64,000 nucleotides of DNA. Origin: CAZNKU01 sp045541135. Its GTDB lineage: Bacteria > Bacillota > Clostridia > Monoglobales > Firm-18. The notes under the pieces are model-generated. The model searched no databases. It was not told where the DNA came from and saw only the letters and a program-made list of their open reading frames with translations. The stretch is taken from NCBI GenBank assembly GCA_045541135.1, contig JAZQIO010000091.1, forward strand, positions 1 through 64,000, given 5' to 3'. How positions within the stretch are numbered: position 1 is the first letter of the stretch; each line of letters begins with the position of its first letter. A program made the translations under genes and the position numbers. Below, piece by piece: positions 49,601 to 57,259 of this stretch.

Positions 49601-50697
49601 ACGATGTAGGTGAAGTAATTACAGTAAATGCGGCTCCTACACGTGACGGTTATAACTTCAAGGGTTGGAATGAAAAAGAAACAACATTCAACCCCGGTGA
49701 TACAGTAACAGTAGACAGAAACATTACTTTTGTTGCACAGTGGTCACGTAAAGGTGGCGGCGGTGGTGGCGGAGGCTCTACTGTTTACACACTAAAATAT
49801 GACACTAACGGTGGTAACAATATTCCGAGTGAAAAATATAACCCGAATACAGTTGTAGAACTTGATAAGATTCCTGTAAAAGATGGTTATGTATTCGACG
49901 GATGGCACATTGATGAAGCACTTTCAGAAGACACAGATGAAGTTACAATGACAAAAAATATCACTGTATATGCAGACTGGGTTAAGGATAACGGCACAGC
50001 AGGTAACGGTCATCCTACACCTGACGGCTTAAACGGTGAAGACCACTTTGCATATGTAGTAGGTTATCCCGACGGTACTGTAAGACCTAATGATAACATT
50101 ACACGTGCAGAAGTAACATCAATTTTCTTCAGACTTCTTGAATCTGAAATCAGAGACGGAAATCTTTCAGAAAACAACAACTTTAACGATGTTGACAGTG
50201 AAGATTGGTACAACACAGCAATTTCCACAATGGTAAAACTTGGTATAGTAAATGGTAGAACAACAAACGCATTTGTTCCCGATGCAAACATTACCCGTGC
50301 AGAATTTGCAGTAATCTGTGCAAGATTTGACGATTCAGAATTTGAAGTTATGGACAACTTTAACGATGTTGACAGTCATTGGGCAGCTGATGAAATTCAC
50401 GAGGCTGCGGCACACGGTTGGATAAGAGGTTATGAAGACGGTACATTCAAGCCTGACCAGTACATTACACGTGCTGAGGCAATGACTATGATTAACAGAG
50501 TACTTAACCGTGTTCCTGAATATGCTGATGATTTGCTAGACGAAATGGTTAAATGGCCGGATAACAGCAACGAATCAGTTTGGTATTACCTACCTGTTCA
50601 GGAAGCAACTAACAGCCACAACTATGTTATGAAGAATAATGTTTATGAAAAATGGACTTCTCTTCGTGATGTTACAGACTGGACTAAGTACGAATAA
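43651..50697 (+). CDS. Giant VWA-repeat-SLH adhesin-like surface protein
   Basis: The start is placed at ATG 43651 (2348 residues), because the earlier ATG at 43639 overlaps the AAGGAG site. A signal peptide (about 1-29) is followed by a von Willebrand A domain whose MIDAS starts D92-V-S-G-S, with about 100 extra residues inserted after it. From about residue 590 come InlB/Flg_new-like modules and eight repeats of about 150 residues, each ending in a Y-Y-D-R-N-type motif. Classical InlB B-repeats (G-Y-x-F-x-G-W), a Gly linker and SLH modules follow. The domains imply a long, wall-bound stalk with a metal-dependent adhesive head. A strong terminator follows. It is likely involved in attachment to host, food particle or other cells. 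Confidence 0.85.
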   Translation: MKKRRILSWLLVFTMVMTFVPVFEFSVAADPAPTVIQSDTKENTNQAGGIIYTKTSTAKSDGTIDITLTAHTTGEVKQTNIVSPTDIVLVLDVSGSMNDNYTATTITGYNEETGSEYTYTTGWWIFEEEHTAYGLEDTSGYYINTGTEQEPVYTAVTYTGRDANGFEMYEYSQGETEVLIYPVLSGSISATRENAYPVIQFYSAVINTQTVNKMTSLKNAVNSFIDTTAQMNKGLSKDQMHTISIVKFADDSYYNSTFPIITEGNHKGAGGSSSYNYSEVVKNLTPVDDAGATELKNAVGELDAGGATAVDYGLNLAEAVLENRSQVVTEGAVDRNEVVIVFTDGEPNHGSGFSSSVANDAIATASRMESVADVTVYGVCIDTNANATDLTANINKFMHYMSSNYPNAESMTSPGTGDINNGYYMTPDGTHSLSMLFESIIQEIDHPTVTMGEEATMVDTISPYFDFENGNATEVKLQTSAKKADGTWADPVDDASLSYTIVEDRLTVDGFDFDANYVSEKGRGNNNDFYGKRLVVTFTVIPDYDVIDAASVTLMDGILPTNSGFATLDDSNSNSQAEVETPELVAHQVTYKVDGVEYTSYNRFTGSDIAVDEVPVKEGYTFSGWQYPSNITVSGNEFVMPNEDVEITGIFTPNTYNVTYKYSTETTGAPALPASHPAQYGSEVTVAAPATLEGYVFVGWYPLQTDVAINEGKFIMPAKDVTLVGYFEPSTATPYKVEHYLETLEDGVYEATPELEESFYGTTGNTVTATPLNRFTGFEYNATQSASTISGEITADGKLVLKVYYDRKEYKVTYGYDGDTQITGLPALPTGGTYKYGQTVTVADKAVPPAGYEFTGWYRGTTDNAVDGTFTMPDYDVHLLGYFTANTGTEYMVEHYLMGTDGAYSSTPEVTNKFTGTTGNNVEANPLPTFEGFTYNAGVSTATGVIAGDGSLVLKLYYDRNKYTVTYEYERTVPTDATPLPVTASYYHGETVNIEADATATGYTFSGWHVHGEDVTVNNGSFEMPKRNVNVYGYFTANTDTAYKVEHYVEKLDGTGYEADPYTTQNLTGTTGAEVTATSIAIPGFTYNEAESVGTRTGTIAADGSLVLKLYYDRNEYTVTYEYEGDIPSGVPSLPADATYAYGANVTVADKADAPAGYTFVGWYRGEVTNTLTSFTMPDTDVILKGYFKPDSGTEYNVEHYLMGTDGNYATTPEVTENFTGTTGHDVEAKPLATFAGFTYNAGESTASGTILGDGSLVLKLYYDRNKYTVTYEYERTVPTDATPLPVTASYYHGETVNIEADATATGYTFNGWHVHVDDVNVSGGSFEMPKRNVNVYGYFTANTDTAYKVEHYVKKLDGTGYEDEPYTTQNLNGTTGEKVTAISIAIPGFTYNDAESATTKTGTIAADGSLVLKLYYDRNLYKVTYEYEGDIPSSIPSLPPEEMFVFGSNVSVADRVTAPAGYTFIGWYRGEVTNIVTSFTMPNRDVVIEGYFAPGENTPFEVHHYLETLADGIYETKPEVKETFTGTTGHTVTATPLNRFTGFTYNEVESADTISGEIKGDGTLVLKVYYDRNKYNVTYGYDGDIPTNAPALPTGGAYTYGANVTVASPVTAPAGYTFVGWYRGTEDNHVSGTFKMPNYDVHILGNFEVNTNTPYKVEHYLQNTDGTDYVLDSSETRHGTTGTDVSALPKDYTGFAYNSNISTANGTIKGDGTLTLKFYYDRNVHKVTYVYEGIVPDVAPAVPMELSDVRYGTKITVADVPNIPGFTFDGWNTEDVNVTGGKFDMPDKDVVLKGNFTSNIVEYKVNYWFQKVDAGTTFNKADYELDSDSYTRTAYVGQHVEADPKVHTGFTLNTANSSKAYGHVTVDKNGNGNLVIDLYFDRNTYNVNYVYYGEQPANAPDISDRDIANVRYGTTVDIAAKPTLDNHAFEGWYTHTANVNNNQFVMPDHDVTILGFFVKQYKVIYDLNGGTGAEGVDYTAKAYDVGEVITVNAAPTRDGYNFKGWNEKETTFNPGDTVTVDRNITFVAQWSRKGGGGGGGGSTVYTLKYDTNGGNNIPSEKYNPNTVVELDKIPVKDGYVFDGWHIDEALSEDTDEVTMTKNITVYADWVKDNGTAGNGHPTPDGLNGEDHFAYVVGYPDGTVRPNDNITRAEVTSIFFRLLESEIRDGNLSENNNFNDVDSEDWYNTAISTMVKLGIVNGRTTNAFVPDANITRAEFAVICARFDDSEFEVMDNFNDVDSHWAADEIHEAAAHGWIRGYEDGTFKPDQYITRAEAMTMINRVLNRVPEYADDLLDEMVKWPDNSNESVWYYLPVQEATNSHNYVMKNNVYEKWTSLRDVTDWTKYE
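45846..49320 (+). repeat. Eight tandem ~150-codon repeats with a 915-bp super-repeat
   Basis: Repeat units begin near 45846, 46318, 46774, 47233, 47689, 48147, 48612 and 49059. Units 2+3 and 4+5 match at an exact 915-bp (305-codon) offset with long stretches of near-identical DNA, for example from 46501 and 47416. This indicates a recent in-frame duplication of a two-unit block. Confidence 0.85.
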
Positions 50698-50706
50698 TTA
50701 AACAAC

Positions 50707-50736
50707 AAAACCCACAGTGATTTCACTGTGGGTTTT
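50707..50736. terminator. Bidirectional terminator
   Basis: A perfect 14-bp stem (707-720 with 723-736, loop TT) lies between the adhesin gene and the convergent DUF5107 fragment. Confidence 0.9.
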
Positions 50737-50756
50737 CTGTTAGTAATTTTTACTTA

Positions 50757-51062
50757 TTAATCGTGCATTCTGAAGTCTGATTTTTTAGGTAGCGGATATT
50801 TTTCGTCTGCCTCTTTTATAAGCAGTGTGTTATCGGGATTATATTCAACACCTTTTTCTTTTGCATAAAGCCTGCGATACAGTTCAAACCAAAGTTGTGA
50901 AACGGAAAGTTCACCCTCCTTGATGTCACTCATTACAAAGTCTGGGTTTACAATTTCTGTAGCTTCCATAAGTCTTTCAAGATTTATAAGTGCAACAGCA
51001 CTGTACAGACGTATTCTGCCAAGAGCTTTTATTTCTTCATCAAGTGTATCAAAAATATTCAC
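50757..51062 (-). pseudogene. C-terminal fragment of a DUF5107 protein
   Basis: The 101-codon frame matches my memory of the very end of DUF5107 proteins: A-L-G-R-I-x-x-Y-x-A-V-A-L-I, then V-M-S-D-I-K-E-G-E-L-S-V and a final K-K-S-D-F-R-M. These are normally proteins of about 1000 residues linked to carbohydrate loci. Everything upstream is missing, and the frame begins at a junction with an unrelated AraC fragment on the other strand. No Shine-Dalgarno is visible. It is most likely the residue of a deletion. Confidence 0.65.
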
Positions 51063-51111
51063 AGCCTATGTGGGTGTTTCACCGGGTAAGTGGAAAAAAG
51101 CAAGTAATTAA
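51052..51111 (+). pseudogene. C-terminal tail of an AraC-family regulator
   Basis: On the + strand these bases encode F-T-A-Y-V-G-V-S-P-G-K-W-K-K followed by a stop, the usual end of an AraC DNA-binding domain. The rest of the gene is absent; upstream bases belong to the DUF5107 fragment on the opposite strand. The stop overlaps the stop of the intact AraC gene that converges on it. Confidence 0.5.
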
Positions 51112-51926
51112 GTGTGTTGTTTACAGTATTTACCCGGTGTTGTATTAAGCTTTTGCCTGAAAACCTTTACAAAATGGCTGGAGCTTGAAAATCCCGTCAT
51201 ATTTGAAATTTCTGAAATGGAATATTTGTTTTCGGAAAGTAACTTTAACGCCTCTCCTATACGATAGTCAGCTATGTATTCAACAGGCGTTTTTTTGTTT
51301 TCCTTTTTGAAAATGCGGGTAAAATGCTCCGGGCAGAAGTTTAAAAGTGCAGCAAGCTCTGAAACACGTATTTCACTGTTATAATTTTCCTTTATATATT
51401 CAATTGCGGGCAGGGTGCAAAGCTTTTTAATACTGCTGTTGTCCGAAAGTATGAAGTTGCACTCTATAAGCAGAGCAGAAAGCATCAACAGTCCTGATGT
51501 TATTCTTAGTTTATAAGCGCCGTTTTTACTCCAGTATGCGTCAAACATACTGTCGAAAATTTTACTCACTTCTTTATTTTGCGGATTTTCATTATCAAAT
51601 AGCAGATGACTGTCCCCTGTATAGGAATAATCCACATCTTTTTTTATAATATCCGGGTCAAAGGTTATTGCGTGTGTTTCAACCTCTATGGTTTCGGCTT
51701 CGGCACGGTGCACGGAAAAGGGGGAAAAGAATATGATGTCGTTTTCCCTTAATATATATTGTGCTGTACCTGTAGATACCTTAATTGTTCCCTTTATAAC
51801 CTTTATAATCTCGGCATCCTTGTGAAAATGACTGTTGAAAAGATTTTTCACATTTTTTCGTACAGATGAATATACAGGGAAGCTGTGTTCAGTATAATTT
51901 TCATATTTAAAATAGTTGGTTTGCAT
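51108..51926 (-). CDS. AraC-family transcriptional regulator
   Basis: The 272-residue protein has an N-terminal cupin domain with H-F-H-K-D-A-E-I-I and E-N-D-I-I-F-F-S-P. The C-terminal double helix-turn-helix contains I-R-V-S-E-L-A, F-T-R-I-F-K, I-S-N-M-T-G-F and F-V-K-V-F-R. A GGGGTGG site precedes the start. It is divergent from the MGH1-like glycosidase gene with 126 bp between them, and that intergenic region carries the ATCAA-TATT-TTGAT dyad (51986-51999). It probably regulates that glycosidase. Confidence 0.9.
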   Translation of the reverse strand: MQTNYFKYENYTEHSFPVYSSVRKNVKNLFNSHFHKDAEIIKVIKGTIKVSTGTAQYILRENDIIFFSPFSVHRAEAETIEVETHAITFDPDIIKKDVDYSYTGDSHLLFDNENPQNKEVSKIFDSMFDAYWSKNGAYKLRITSGLLMLSALLIECNFILSDNSSIKKLCTLPAIEYIKENYNSEIRVSELAALLNFCPEHFTRIFKKENKKTPVEYIADYRIGEALKLLSENKYSISEISNMTGFSSSSHFVKVFRQKLNTTPGKYCKQHT

Positions 51927-51985
51927 ATAATAACCACCCCGAAGTCAAAAAAATATAATAATAGGTCATTTTTATTATAAAAAAA

Positions 51986-51999
51986 ATCAATATTTTGAT
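51986..51999. promoter_or_regulatory. Dyad in the AraC/glycosidase divergent region
   Basis: ATCAA-TATT-TTGAT is a 5-bp inverted repeat with a 4-bp centre, lying before TATAAT-like boxes at about 52001-52020. It could be a regulator site; evidence is only the symmetry and position. Confidence 0.35.
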
Positions 52000-52052
52000 A
52001 TTATAATGATATTATACAATAAATTTAACAAAAGTCAACAGGAGGATTTAAT

Positions 52053-53741
52053 ATGAAAATACCAAATTTATGGGGACAGGGACAGCTTTTTGCATTTTCA
52101 GCTTTAGACGGTGAAGCACATATGAGTGACGATTTTGCAGGTATGCTTTCGGGTGACAGAATAGGTATAAAGTTCTATTCAAAGGTAAGGCGTGAACTTG
52201 CAATTGTGGGGCACAAGGTGGATGACCTTGTCTATAACGCCGTTTGCGGTGACTGGATAAACGCGGATACCCCAAAGGGAAGTATAAAAATAATATATCA
52301 TAACACACACCTTGTAATCGGTCAGGTTTGCGAAACAGCAATGCCTGTTGTTTTTGTGGAAGGAAGGTATGACAGAATTTTTGAAGGTGATGTGGAGGTT
52401 CAGGATACAAAGGACGGAGAATATACTGCACTTTTGTGTGAGGGCAACAAGTTTGCCTTTGCATTCGGCAAATCAAAAGAAGAAGTAGTAAAAAAGGTAA
52501 AAGAAGGTATAAAGGCAGATATTGAAAAGGCGGAGGAAGTTAAAAGAGCATATTTTGAAGAACATTCAATTGAAGGGAATTATGACCTGCTTTATTCAAA
52601 ATGTATTTCCGTAATGAAAACACAGCTTTACTCACCTGAATACCAGTATGACAGGATATTTTCCACACCCGACAGATTGCCTCACAGATTTGTGTGGATA
52701 TGGGATTCTGCATTTCATGCAATCGGCTTTCGTAATGTGAAGCCTGAAATTGCAGAAGACATGATTATGGCAGTTTTTTGCAACCAAAGGGAAAACGGAT
52801 TTATCCCCTGTTGTTCAGCCTTTGGGCTTGATCATCCCAGAACAAGCAAAGAAACACAGTCACCCATACTTGCATGGGGGTCCTGGCTTGTGTATGAAAA
52901 AACGGGGAACAGAGAATTTTTAAAAAATGTATTTGAGAAAAACGGCAAGTTTTTAGAGTGGTGTTATGAAAACCGTATGGAAAGGGAGGATTTGTTCCAA
53001 TGGTATGTATCTGTAAATGATTTGATTTGCAGATGCGGTGAGTCGGGCATGGACAATTCCCCGAGATTTGACGATGCGACATATCTTTTAGCAATAGATT
53101 TTTCTTGCTTTATGGCAAACGAAATGCGTTATATGAGTAAAATAGCAAAGGAAATAGGGAAAGATTTTAAAAGGTACGACGATGCATACGAAAGAATGAA
53201 AGCTTCTATAAATAAAATTTTGTGGGACGAGGAAACATGCTTTTATTATGATTACGACACAGAAACCGAAAGGCTTCACAAGGTAAAATCCGTGGCATCA
53301 TTTCTACCTCTTTTTGCAGGTGTTTGTGACGAGGATAAAGCAAAAAGACTTGTTGAACATCTTACAAATCCAAATGAATTTTATACTGAGGTTGCCGTAC
53401 CCAGTATTTCTGTGGATGATGCTACATACGGTATCGACATGTGGAAGGGGCCTGTGTGGATAAACTTTAATTATATGATTGCCGAAGGACTTTCGGAATA
53501 TGGCTTTGACAAGGTTGCAAGGGATATTACGGAAAAAACCGTAAAGCTTGTTGGGCAGTGGTACGAAAAGAAAGGTGTAATTTTTGAATTTTACGATTCT
53601 GCAAACATAATTGAGCCAAACAAGCTAAATAGAAAGGGCGAACCTATAGAGCCTTATAACATAGATGTTCGTGTACAGAGCATCCGTGATTACGGATGGA
53701 GCGCATGCCTTACCTGTGATATGATACACAAATTAAATTAA
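52053..53741 (+). CDS. MGH1-like (alpha/alpha)6 glycoside hydrolase (GH37/GH63-like)
   Basis: The 562-residue protein has a beta-rich N-terminal part (1-160), then an (alpha/alpha)6 barrel with W-I-W-D218-S-A-F-H-A, G-M-D-N-S-P-R-F-D-D and F-Y-D-S-A-N motifs. These are shared by GH37 trehalases, GH63 glucosidases and bacterial mannosylglycerate or alpha-mannosyl hydrolases. Asp218 is a candidate acid. There is no signal peptide, so it acts inside the cell. The exact substrate is uncertain. AGGAGG lies 7 nt before the ATG. It is divergent from an AraC gene. Confidence 0.8.
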   Translation: MKIPNLWGQGQLFAFSALDGEAHMSDDFAGMLSGDRIGIKFYSKVRRELAIVGHKVDDLVYNAVCGDWINADTPKGSIKIIYHNTHLVIGQVCETAMPVVFVEGRYDRIFEGDVEVQDTKDGEYTALLCEGNKFAFAFGKSKEEVVKKVKEGIKADIEKAEEVKRAYFEEHSIEGNYDLLYSKCISVMKTQLYSPEYQYDRIFSTPDRLPHRFVWIWDSAFHAIGFRNVKPEIAEDMIMAVFCNQRENGFIPCCSAFGLDHPRTSKETQSPILAWGSWLVYEKTGNREFLKNVFEKNGKFLEWCYENRMEREDLFQWYVSVNDLICRCGESGMDNSPRFDDATYLLAIDFSCFMANEMRYMSKIAKEIGKDFKRYDDAYERMKASINKILWDEETCFYYDYDTETERLHKVKSVASFLPLFAGVCDEDKAKRLVEHLTNPNEFYTEVAVPSISVDDATYGIDMWKGPVWINFNYMIAEGLSEYGFDKVARDITEKTVKLVGQWYEKKGVIFEFYDSANIIEPNKLNRKGEPIEPYNIDVRVQSIRDYGWSACLTCDMIHKLN

Positions 53742-53764
53742 ACTGAAAAAGGAATGTGAAAAAG

Positions 53765-53819
53765 TGAACCGACCCCAAAAGTTAGACCAAAATCTAACGA
53801 TTGGGAGATCGGTTTTTTT
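53765..53819 (+). terminator. Imperfect palindrome acting as terminator, resembling fused IS ends
   Basis: AACCGACCCC and TCTCCC..GGTT-like arms plus a GTTAGA/TCTAAC inner stem make a hairpin (767-814) followed by seven T residues. The left arm TGAACCGACCCC with AAAAGTTAGAC looks like the end of an IS3-type (IS150 group) element, and the right arm like its inverse. No transposase is present. It may be a leftover IS scar that now terminates the glycosidase gene. Confidence 0.5.
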
Positions 53820-53863
53820 ATGGCTAAATCCCTTGGATATACATATTTTTTTATGCTAAATGA

Positions 53864-54000
53864 TCACCGATTTTCATATTTATCTATAAATGACTCACAT
53901 TCATCTAAAGGAAGTACTTTGGAATAATACCATCCCTGAATGAAGTCACAAGCAGATGAAGATACAAGTGTGTTTTGAGTTTCTGTTAAATATTCATCTT
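53864..54000 (-). pseudogene. C-terminal fragment of an EAL-domain (c-di-GMP phosphodiesterase) protein
   Basis: Minus-strand translation gives A-C-D-F-I-Q-G-W-Y-Y-S-K, then L-D-E-C-E-S-F-I, ending at a TGA (864-866). This matches the end of EAL domains, where G-C-D-x-x-Q-G-Y-x-F-S-K-P is typical. A stop codon lies about 45 codons upstream and the E-A-L and metal residues are missing. It overlaps the end of the glycosyltransferase fragment in another frame, so the two genes were once neighbours. Confidence 0.6.
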
Positions 54001-54250
54001 CTTTTGTTCAATGCGTCCCCAATCAAGTTTTTCCTTTTTATAGCCTTTAAACGCCGTAAGTCTTACAAATGCCATAACAAACCTTAACGTTGTAACCTCA
54101 AAAAAGCAAAGCATTATGGCTTTCATACAGTCTTTGAAGGTAACTGTCAAATCAATGGTCTGTATTCTCGAAAAGAATGCCGTAAGTGTCAGAATTGAAT
54201 TGTATGCGGCATAAATCAGCATAAAAAGAAGCAGAACTGACAAACTGAAC
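53986..54250 (-). pseudogene. C-terminal fragment of a membrane glycosyltransferase
   Basis: The minus-strand frame encodes hydrophobic segments (L-L-L-F-M-L-I-Y-A-A-Y and M-L-C-F-F-E-V-T-T-L-R-F) followed by A-F-K-G-Y, K-L-D-W-G-R-I-E. That is the usual ending of GT2/cellulose-synthase-like processive enzymes. The catalytic part is missing. Upstream bases 54250-54320 hold a small hairpin and the pckG terminator. Together with the EAL fragment it suggests a lost c-di-GMP-linked exopolysaccharide locus. The rest of 53742-54418 shows nothing else I can name. Confidence 0.5.
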
Positions 54251-54324
54251 CGAAGGGTTACCCGAAGCTGTATAAAGATACAGCGAGGGTGAAGATTGTT
54301 CGTAGTAAAAAGATTAATAAAAAA

Positions 54325-54352
54325 GAAAAGCCGATTTTCACATCGGCTTTTC
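54325..54352 (-). terminator. Terminator of pckG
   Basis: A perfect 11-bp stem (325-335 with 342-352) is followed on the minus strand by a run of T residues. Confidence 0.85.
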
Positions 54353-54418
54353 CACATATCAGAAAATATTATTAAATTTTCTTTTTGCGATATGCACTTT
54401 TTTTACATCGCCAAAAAA

Positions 54419-56167
54419 TTATTTGTTAAGTCTTGCTTCCAAAGCCTTAAGCTGTTCTGCAAGTTCTGCAGGAAGCTTTTCAAAACCTGCGTAAAGTTCC
54501 TTAATCTGAGCAACTTCGTCAAGCCATACTTCCTTATCAACTTTAAGAAGTTCGTTCAAATCTTCTTCGCTGATATCAAGACCTGCAAGGTTAAGGTCTT
54601 CCTTCTTTGGAAGGTAACCAATCGGAGATTCAACAGCGTCTACCTTACCGTCGCAACGGTCAAGAATCCAAAGAAGAACACGCATATTGTCACCGAAACC
54701 AGGCCACAAGAATTTGCCGTCATCGCTCTTTCTGAACCAGTTTGTATTGAAGATTTTTGGAGGGTTAGCAATTTTCTTACCCATTTCAATCCAGTGTGCG
54801 AAGTAGTCACCAACGTTGTAACCGATAAATGGTTTCATAGCCATTGGGTCACGTCTTACAACACCAACTGCACCTGCTGCTGCAGCTGTTGTTTCAGAAG
54901 CCATTGTTGAACCTACGAATACACCGTGGTTCCAGTCAAATGACTGATATACCAATGGAGCAGTTTTAGCACGTCTGCCACCGAAGATAATAGCGCTGAT
55001 AGGTACACCTGCAGGATTTTCCCATTCAGGAGAAATGCATGGGCACTGACGAGCCGGAGCTGTGAATCTTGAGTTAGGATGAGCAGCTTTTTCTTCTGAA
55101 TCAGATGTCCATTCTTCACCCTTCCATTCTGTGCAGTGTGCAGGAGTTTCGTCGTCATGACCTTCCCACCATACTGTGTTGTCGTCACGAAGTGCAACGT
55201 TTGTGAATATTGTATTGCTCATTGTTGTAAGAAGAGCATTTTTGTTTGTTTTTGAGCTTGTTCCCGGAGCAACGCCGAAGAAACCGGCTTCTGGGTTGAT
55301 AGCCCAAAGACGACCGTCAGGACCAACACGTAGCCAAGCTATATCGTCACCAACTGTCCATACTTTGTAACCTTCAAGTTCCTTTGGAGGAATAAGCATA
55401 GCAAGGTTTGTCTTACCGCAAGCACTTGGGAATGCAGCAGAAACGTACTTAACTTCACCCTGTGGATTTTCAAGACCAAGGATAAGCATATGTTCAGCCA
55501 TCCAACCTTCGTTCTTACCAAGGAATGATGCAATACGTAGAGCAAAGCATTTCTTACCAAGAAGAACGTTACCGCCGTAAGCAGAGTTGATTGACCAGAT
55601 TGTGTTATCTTCTGGGAACTGAACGATGTATCTTTCTTCAGGATTTACGTCAGCTGTACAGTGTAGGCACTTTGTGAAATCACCTTTTTCGCTAAGTTCT
55701 TCAATAGCGATTTTACCAACACGTGTCATGATGTCCATGTTAAGAACAACGTAGATACTGTCTGTAATTTCGATACCAACTTTTGAGAAAGGAGACTTTG
55801 CAGGACCCATGATAAATGGGATAATGTACATGGTTCTGCCTTTCATAGAATTTGTATAAAGCTTTGTAAGCTTAGCATACATTTCCTGTGGATCCATCCA
55901 GTTGTTTGTAGGACCTGCAGCTTCTTTTGTCTTAGCGCAGATAAATGTTCTGTCTTCTACACGAGCAACGTCGTTAGGAGCTGTACGGTGTAGGTAGCAG
56001 CCGGGAAGCTTTTCCTGATCCAATTTAATAAGTGTGCCATCTTCAACAGCCTGAGCTCTAAGAGCGTCTAACTGTTCTTTTGAGCCGTCAATCCAAACTA
56101 CGTTGTCAGGATTAAGCATAGCTTTCATCTCTTCAATCCACTGAAGAGCCATCTTGTTGTCTGTCAT
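54419..56167 (-). CDS. pckG: Phosphoenolpyruvate carboxykinase (GTP)
   Basis: The 582-residue protein is the GTP-dependent type. The P-loop S-A-C-G-K-T-N contains the characteristic reactive Cys. The G-D-D-I-A-W segment and N-W-F-R-K nucleotide-base motif are present. It interconverts oxaloacetate and phosphoenolpyruvate. In anaerobes the direction is often PEP carboxylation toward succinate or propionate with GTP recovery. AAGGAGGA precedes the start, and a TTGTTT/TATAAT promoter is upstream. It is monocistronic with its own terminator. Confidence 0.97.
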   Translation of the reverse strand: MTDNKMALQWIEEMKAMLNPDNVVWIDGSKEQLDALRAQAVEDGTLIKLDQEKLPGCYLHRTAPNDVARVEDRTFICAKTKEAAGPTNNWMDPQEMYAKLTKLYTNSMKGRTMYIIPFIMGPAKSPFSKVGIEITDSIYVVLNMDIMTRVGKIAIEELSEKGDFTKCLHCTADVNPEERYIVQFPEDNTIWSINSAYGGNVLLGKKCFALRIASFLGKNEGWMAEHMLILGLENPQGEVKYVSAAFPSACGKTNLAMLIPPKELEGYKVWTVGDDIAWLRVGPDGRLWAINPEAGFFGVAPGTSSKTNKNALLTTMSNTIFTNVALRDDNTVWWEGHDDETPAHCTEWKGEEWTSDSEEKAAHPNSRFTAPARQCPCISPEWENPAGVPISAIIFGGRRAKTAPLVYQSFDWNHGVFVGSTMASETTAAAAGAVGVVRRDPMAMKPFIGYNVGDYFAHWIEMGKKIANPPKIFNTNWFRKSDDGKFLWPGFGDNMRVLLWILDRCDGKVDAVESPIGYLPKKEDLNLAGLDISEEDLNELLKVDKEVWLDEVAQIKELYAGFEKLPAELAEQLKALEARLNK

Positions 56168-56236
56168 TTTGACTTCCTCCTTATATTTAAACTTTTAATT
56201 TTTTGCTTCGTAAAATTCCAATCTACGACATTTAAC

Positions 56237-56265
56237 ATTATACACTAAATTTACTTTTAAAACAA
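56237..56265 (-). promoter_or_regulatory. Promoter of pckG
   Basis: On the minus strand TTGTTT (260-265), 17 bp and TATAAT (237-242) precede a leader of about 65 nt. Confidence 0.65.
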
Positions 56266-56269
56266 GAGT

Positions 56270-57118
56270 TTATTTTAATTTTTCCGAAATTTGTATAAAT
56301 TGACGTAAATCAAGCTGTTCACCGCGTATTTTTTCATTGTTTGTTATGTCTTTAACAATGTTTGCAATATCTTCCTTAGGCATTGGATAGGCGGAAGAAA
56401 GGGCATTTACCAATGTCTTTCTGCGCTGACCGAATGCGGCGTGTACCACCTTAAAGAGATTTTTTTCATCTTCAACCTGTGGTTTTACATGGTTTTTGAT
56501 GTCCATTTTGATTACTGCGGAAGTAACCTTTGGCGGTGGCATAAAACTGTCCGGCGGCACAAGACGTACAATTTCAGGGTTGCAGTAATACTGCACAGCA
56601 ACGGATATTGCACCGTAGTCCTTTTTGCCTGCAGGGGATACAATACGCTCTGCAACCTCTTTTTGTATAAGGACTGTTATGGATTCTAAGGGCAAGCCGT
56701 CCTCTAAAAATTTCATTATAAGGGGTGTTGTAATGTAGTATGGCAGGTTTGCAATTACCACAACGGGCATATTTGGCATATGTTCGTCAATAATCTTCTG
56801 TAAATCTGTTTTTAGTGCATCACCCTGCACAATTTCCACATTATCGTATGCCACAAAAGCACCCTTTAAATATTCTGCAATGCCACGGTCAAGCTCTATT
56901 GCTACAACCTTGCCTGCGTGCTTTGAAAGTTCTACCGTAAGTGTACCTATACCGGGACCAACCTCTATTACACCATATCTCTCATCAATACCTGATGCCT
57001 CTATAGTGCTGTCTAAAACGGACTGGTCTATCAGAAAGTTCTGACCTAATGCCTTGTTAAAACCTCTTCCGAGACCATCCATTATCTTTTTTATTGTTGC
57101 GGGATTTGTTAAGTTCAT
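56270..57118 (-). CDS. rsmA: 16S rRNA (adenine-N6,N6) dimethyltransferase
   Basis: The 282-residue protein has the KsgA motifs: L-G-Q-N-F-L-I-D near the N terminus, E-V-G-P-G-I-G-T-L-T for S-adenosylmethionine, and N-L-P-Y-Y-I-T-T for the target adenine. It dimethylates two adjacent adenines in the 3' hairpin of 16S rRNA during 30S assembly. GGAG lies 7 nt before the ATG. Length is normal. The upstream 200 bp contain palindromic repeats rather than a partner gene. Confidence 0.97.
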   Translation of the reverse strand: MNLTNPATIKKIMDGLGRGFNKALGQNFLIDQSVLDSTIEASGIDERYGVIEVGPGIGTLTVELSKHAGKVVAIELDRGIAEYLKGAFVAYDNVEIVQGDALKTDLQKIIDEHMPNMPVVVIANLPYYITTPLIMKFLEDGLPLESITVLIQKEVAERIVSPAGKKDYGAISVAVQYYCNPEIVRLVPPDSFMPPPKVTSAVIKMDIKNHVKPQVEDEKNLFKVVHAAFGQRRKTLVNALSSAYPMPKEDIANIVKDITNNEKIRGEQLDLRQFIQISEKLK

Positions 57119-57179
57119 ATTTTTCTCCTTTCGGATAATTGAATTTCTGTATTGTGTATGTAGATGATGTTTTTACAAA

Positions 57180-57231
57180 CAATCCTCCCGTCACGCTTTG
57201 CGTGCCAACCTCCTTTGCACAAGGAGGGCTT
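57180..57231 (-). repeat. Palindromic interspersed repeat, copy D
   Basis: Read on the minus strand it has CCTCCTT/AAGGAGG and CACGC/GCGTG hairpins and ends in GGGAGGATTG. It is nearly identical to the copy at 57686-57737 and has the plan of the copies at 65-206. Confidence 0.85.
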
Positions 57232-57259
57232 GATGAAGCAGTTTCTACGGTTCTTCTGA

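Noticed and set aside
54296..54910. 204-codon + strand open frame
   Set aside because: It is antisense to the 3' end of pckG and starts upstream of its terminator; Cys/Phe-rich composition and no ribosome site mark it as a shadow.
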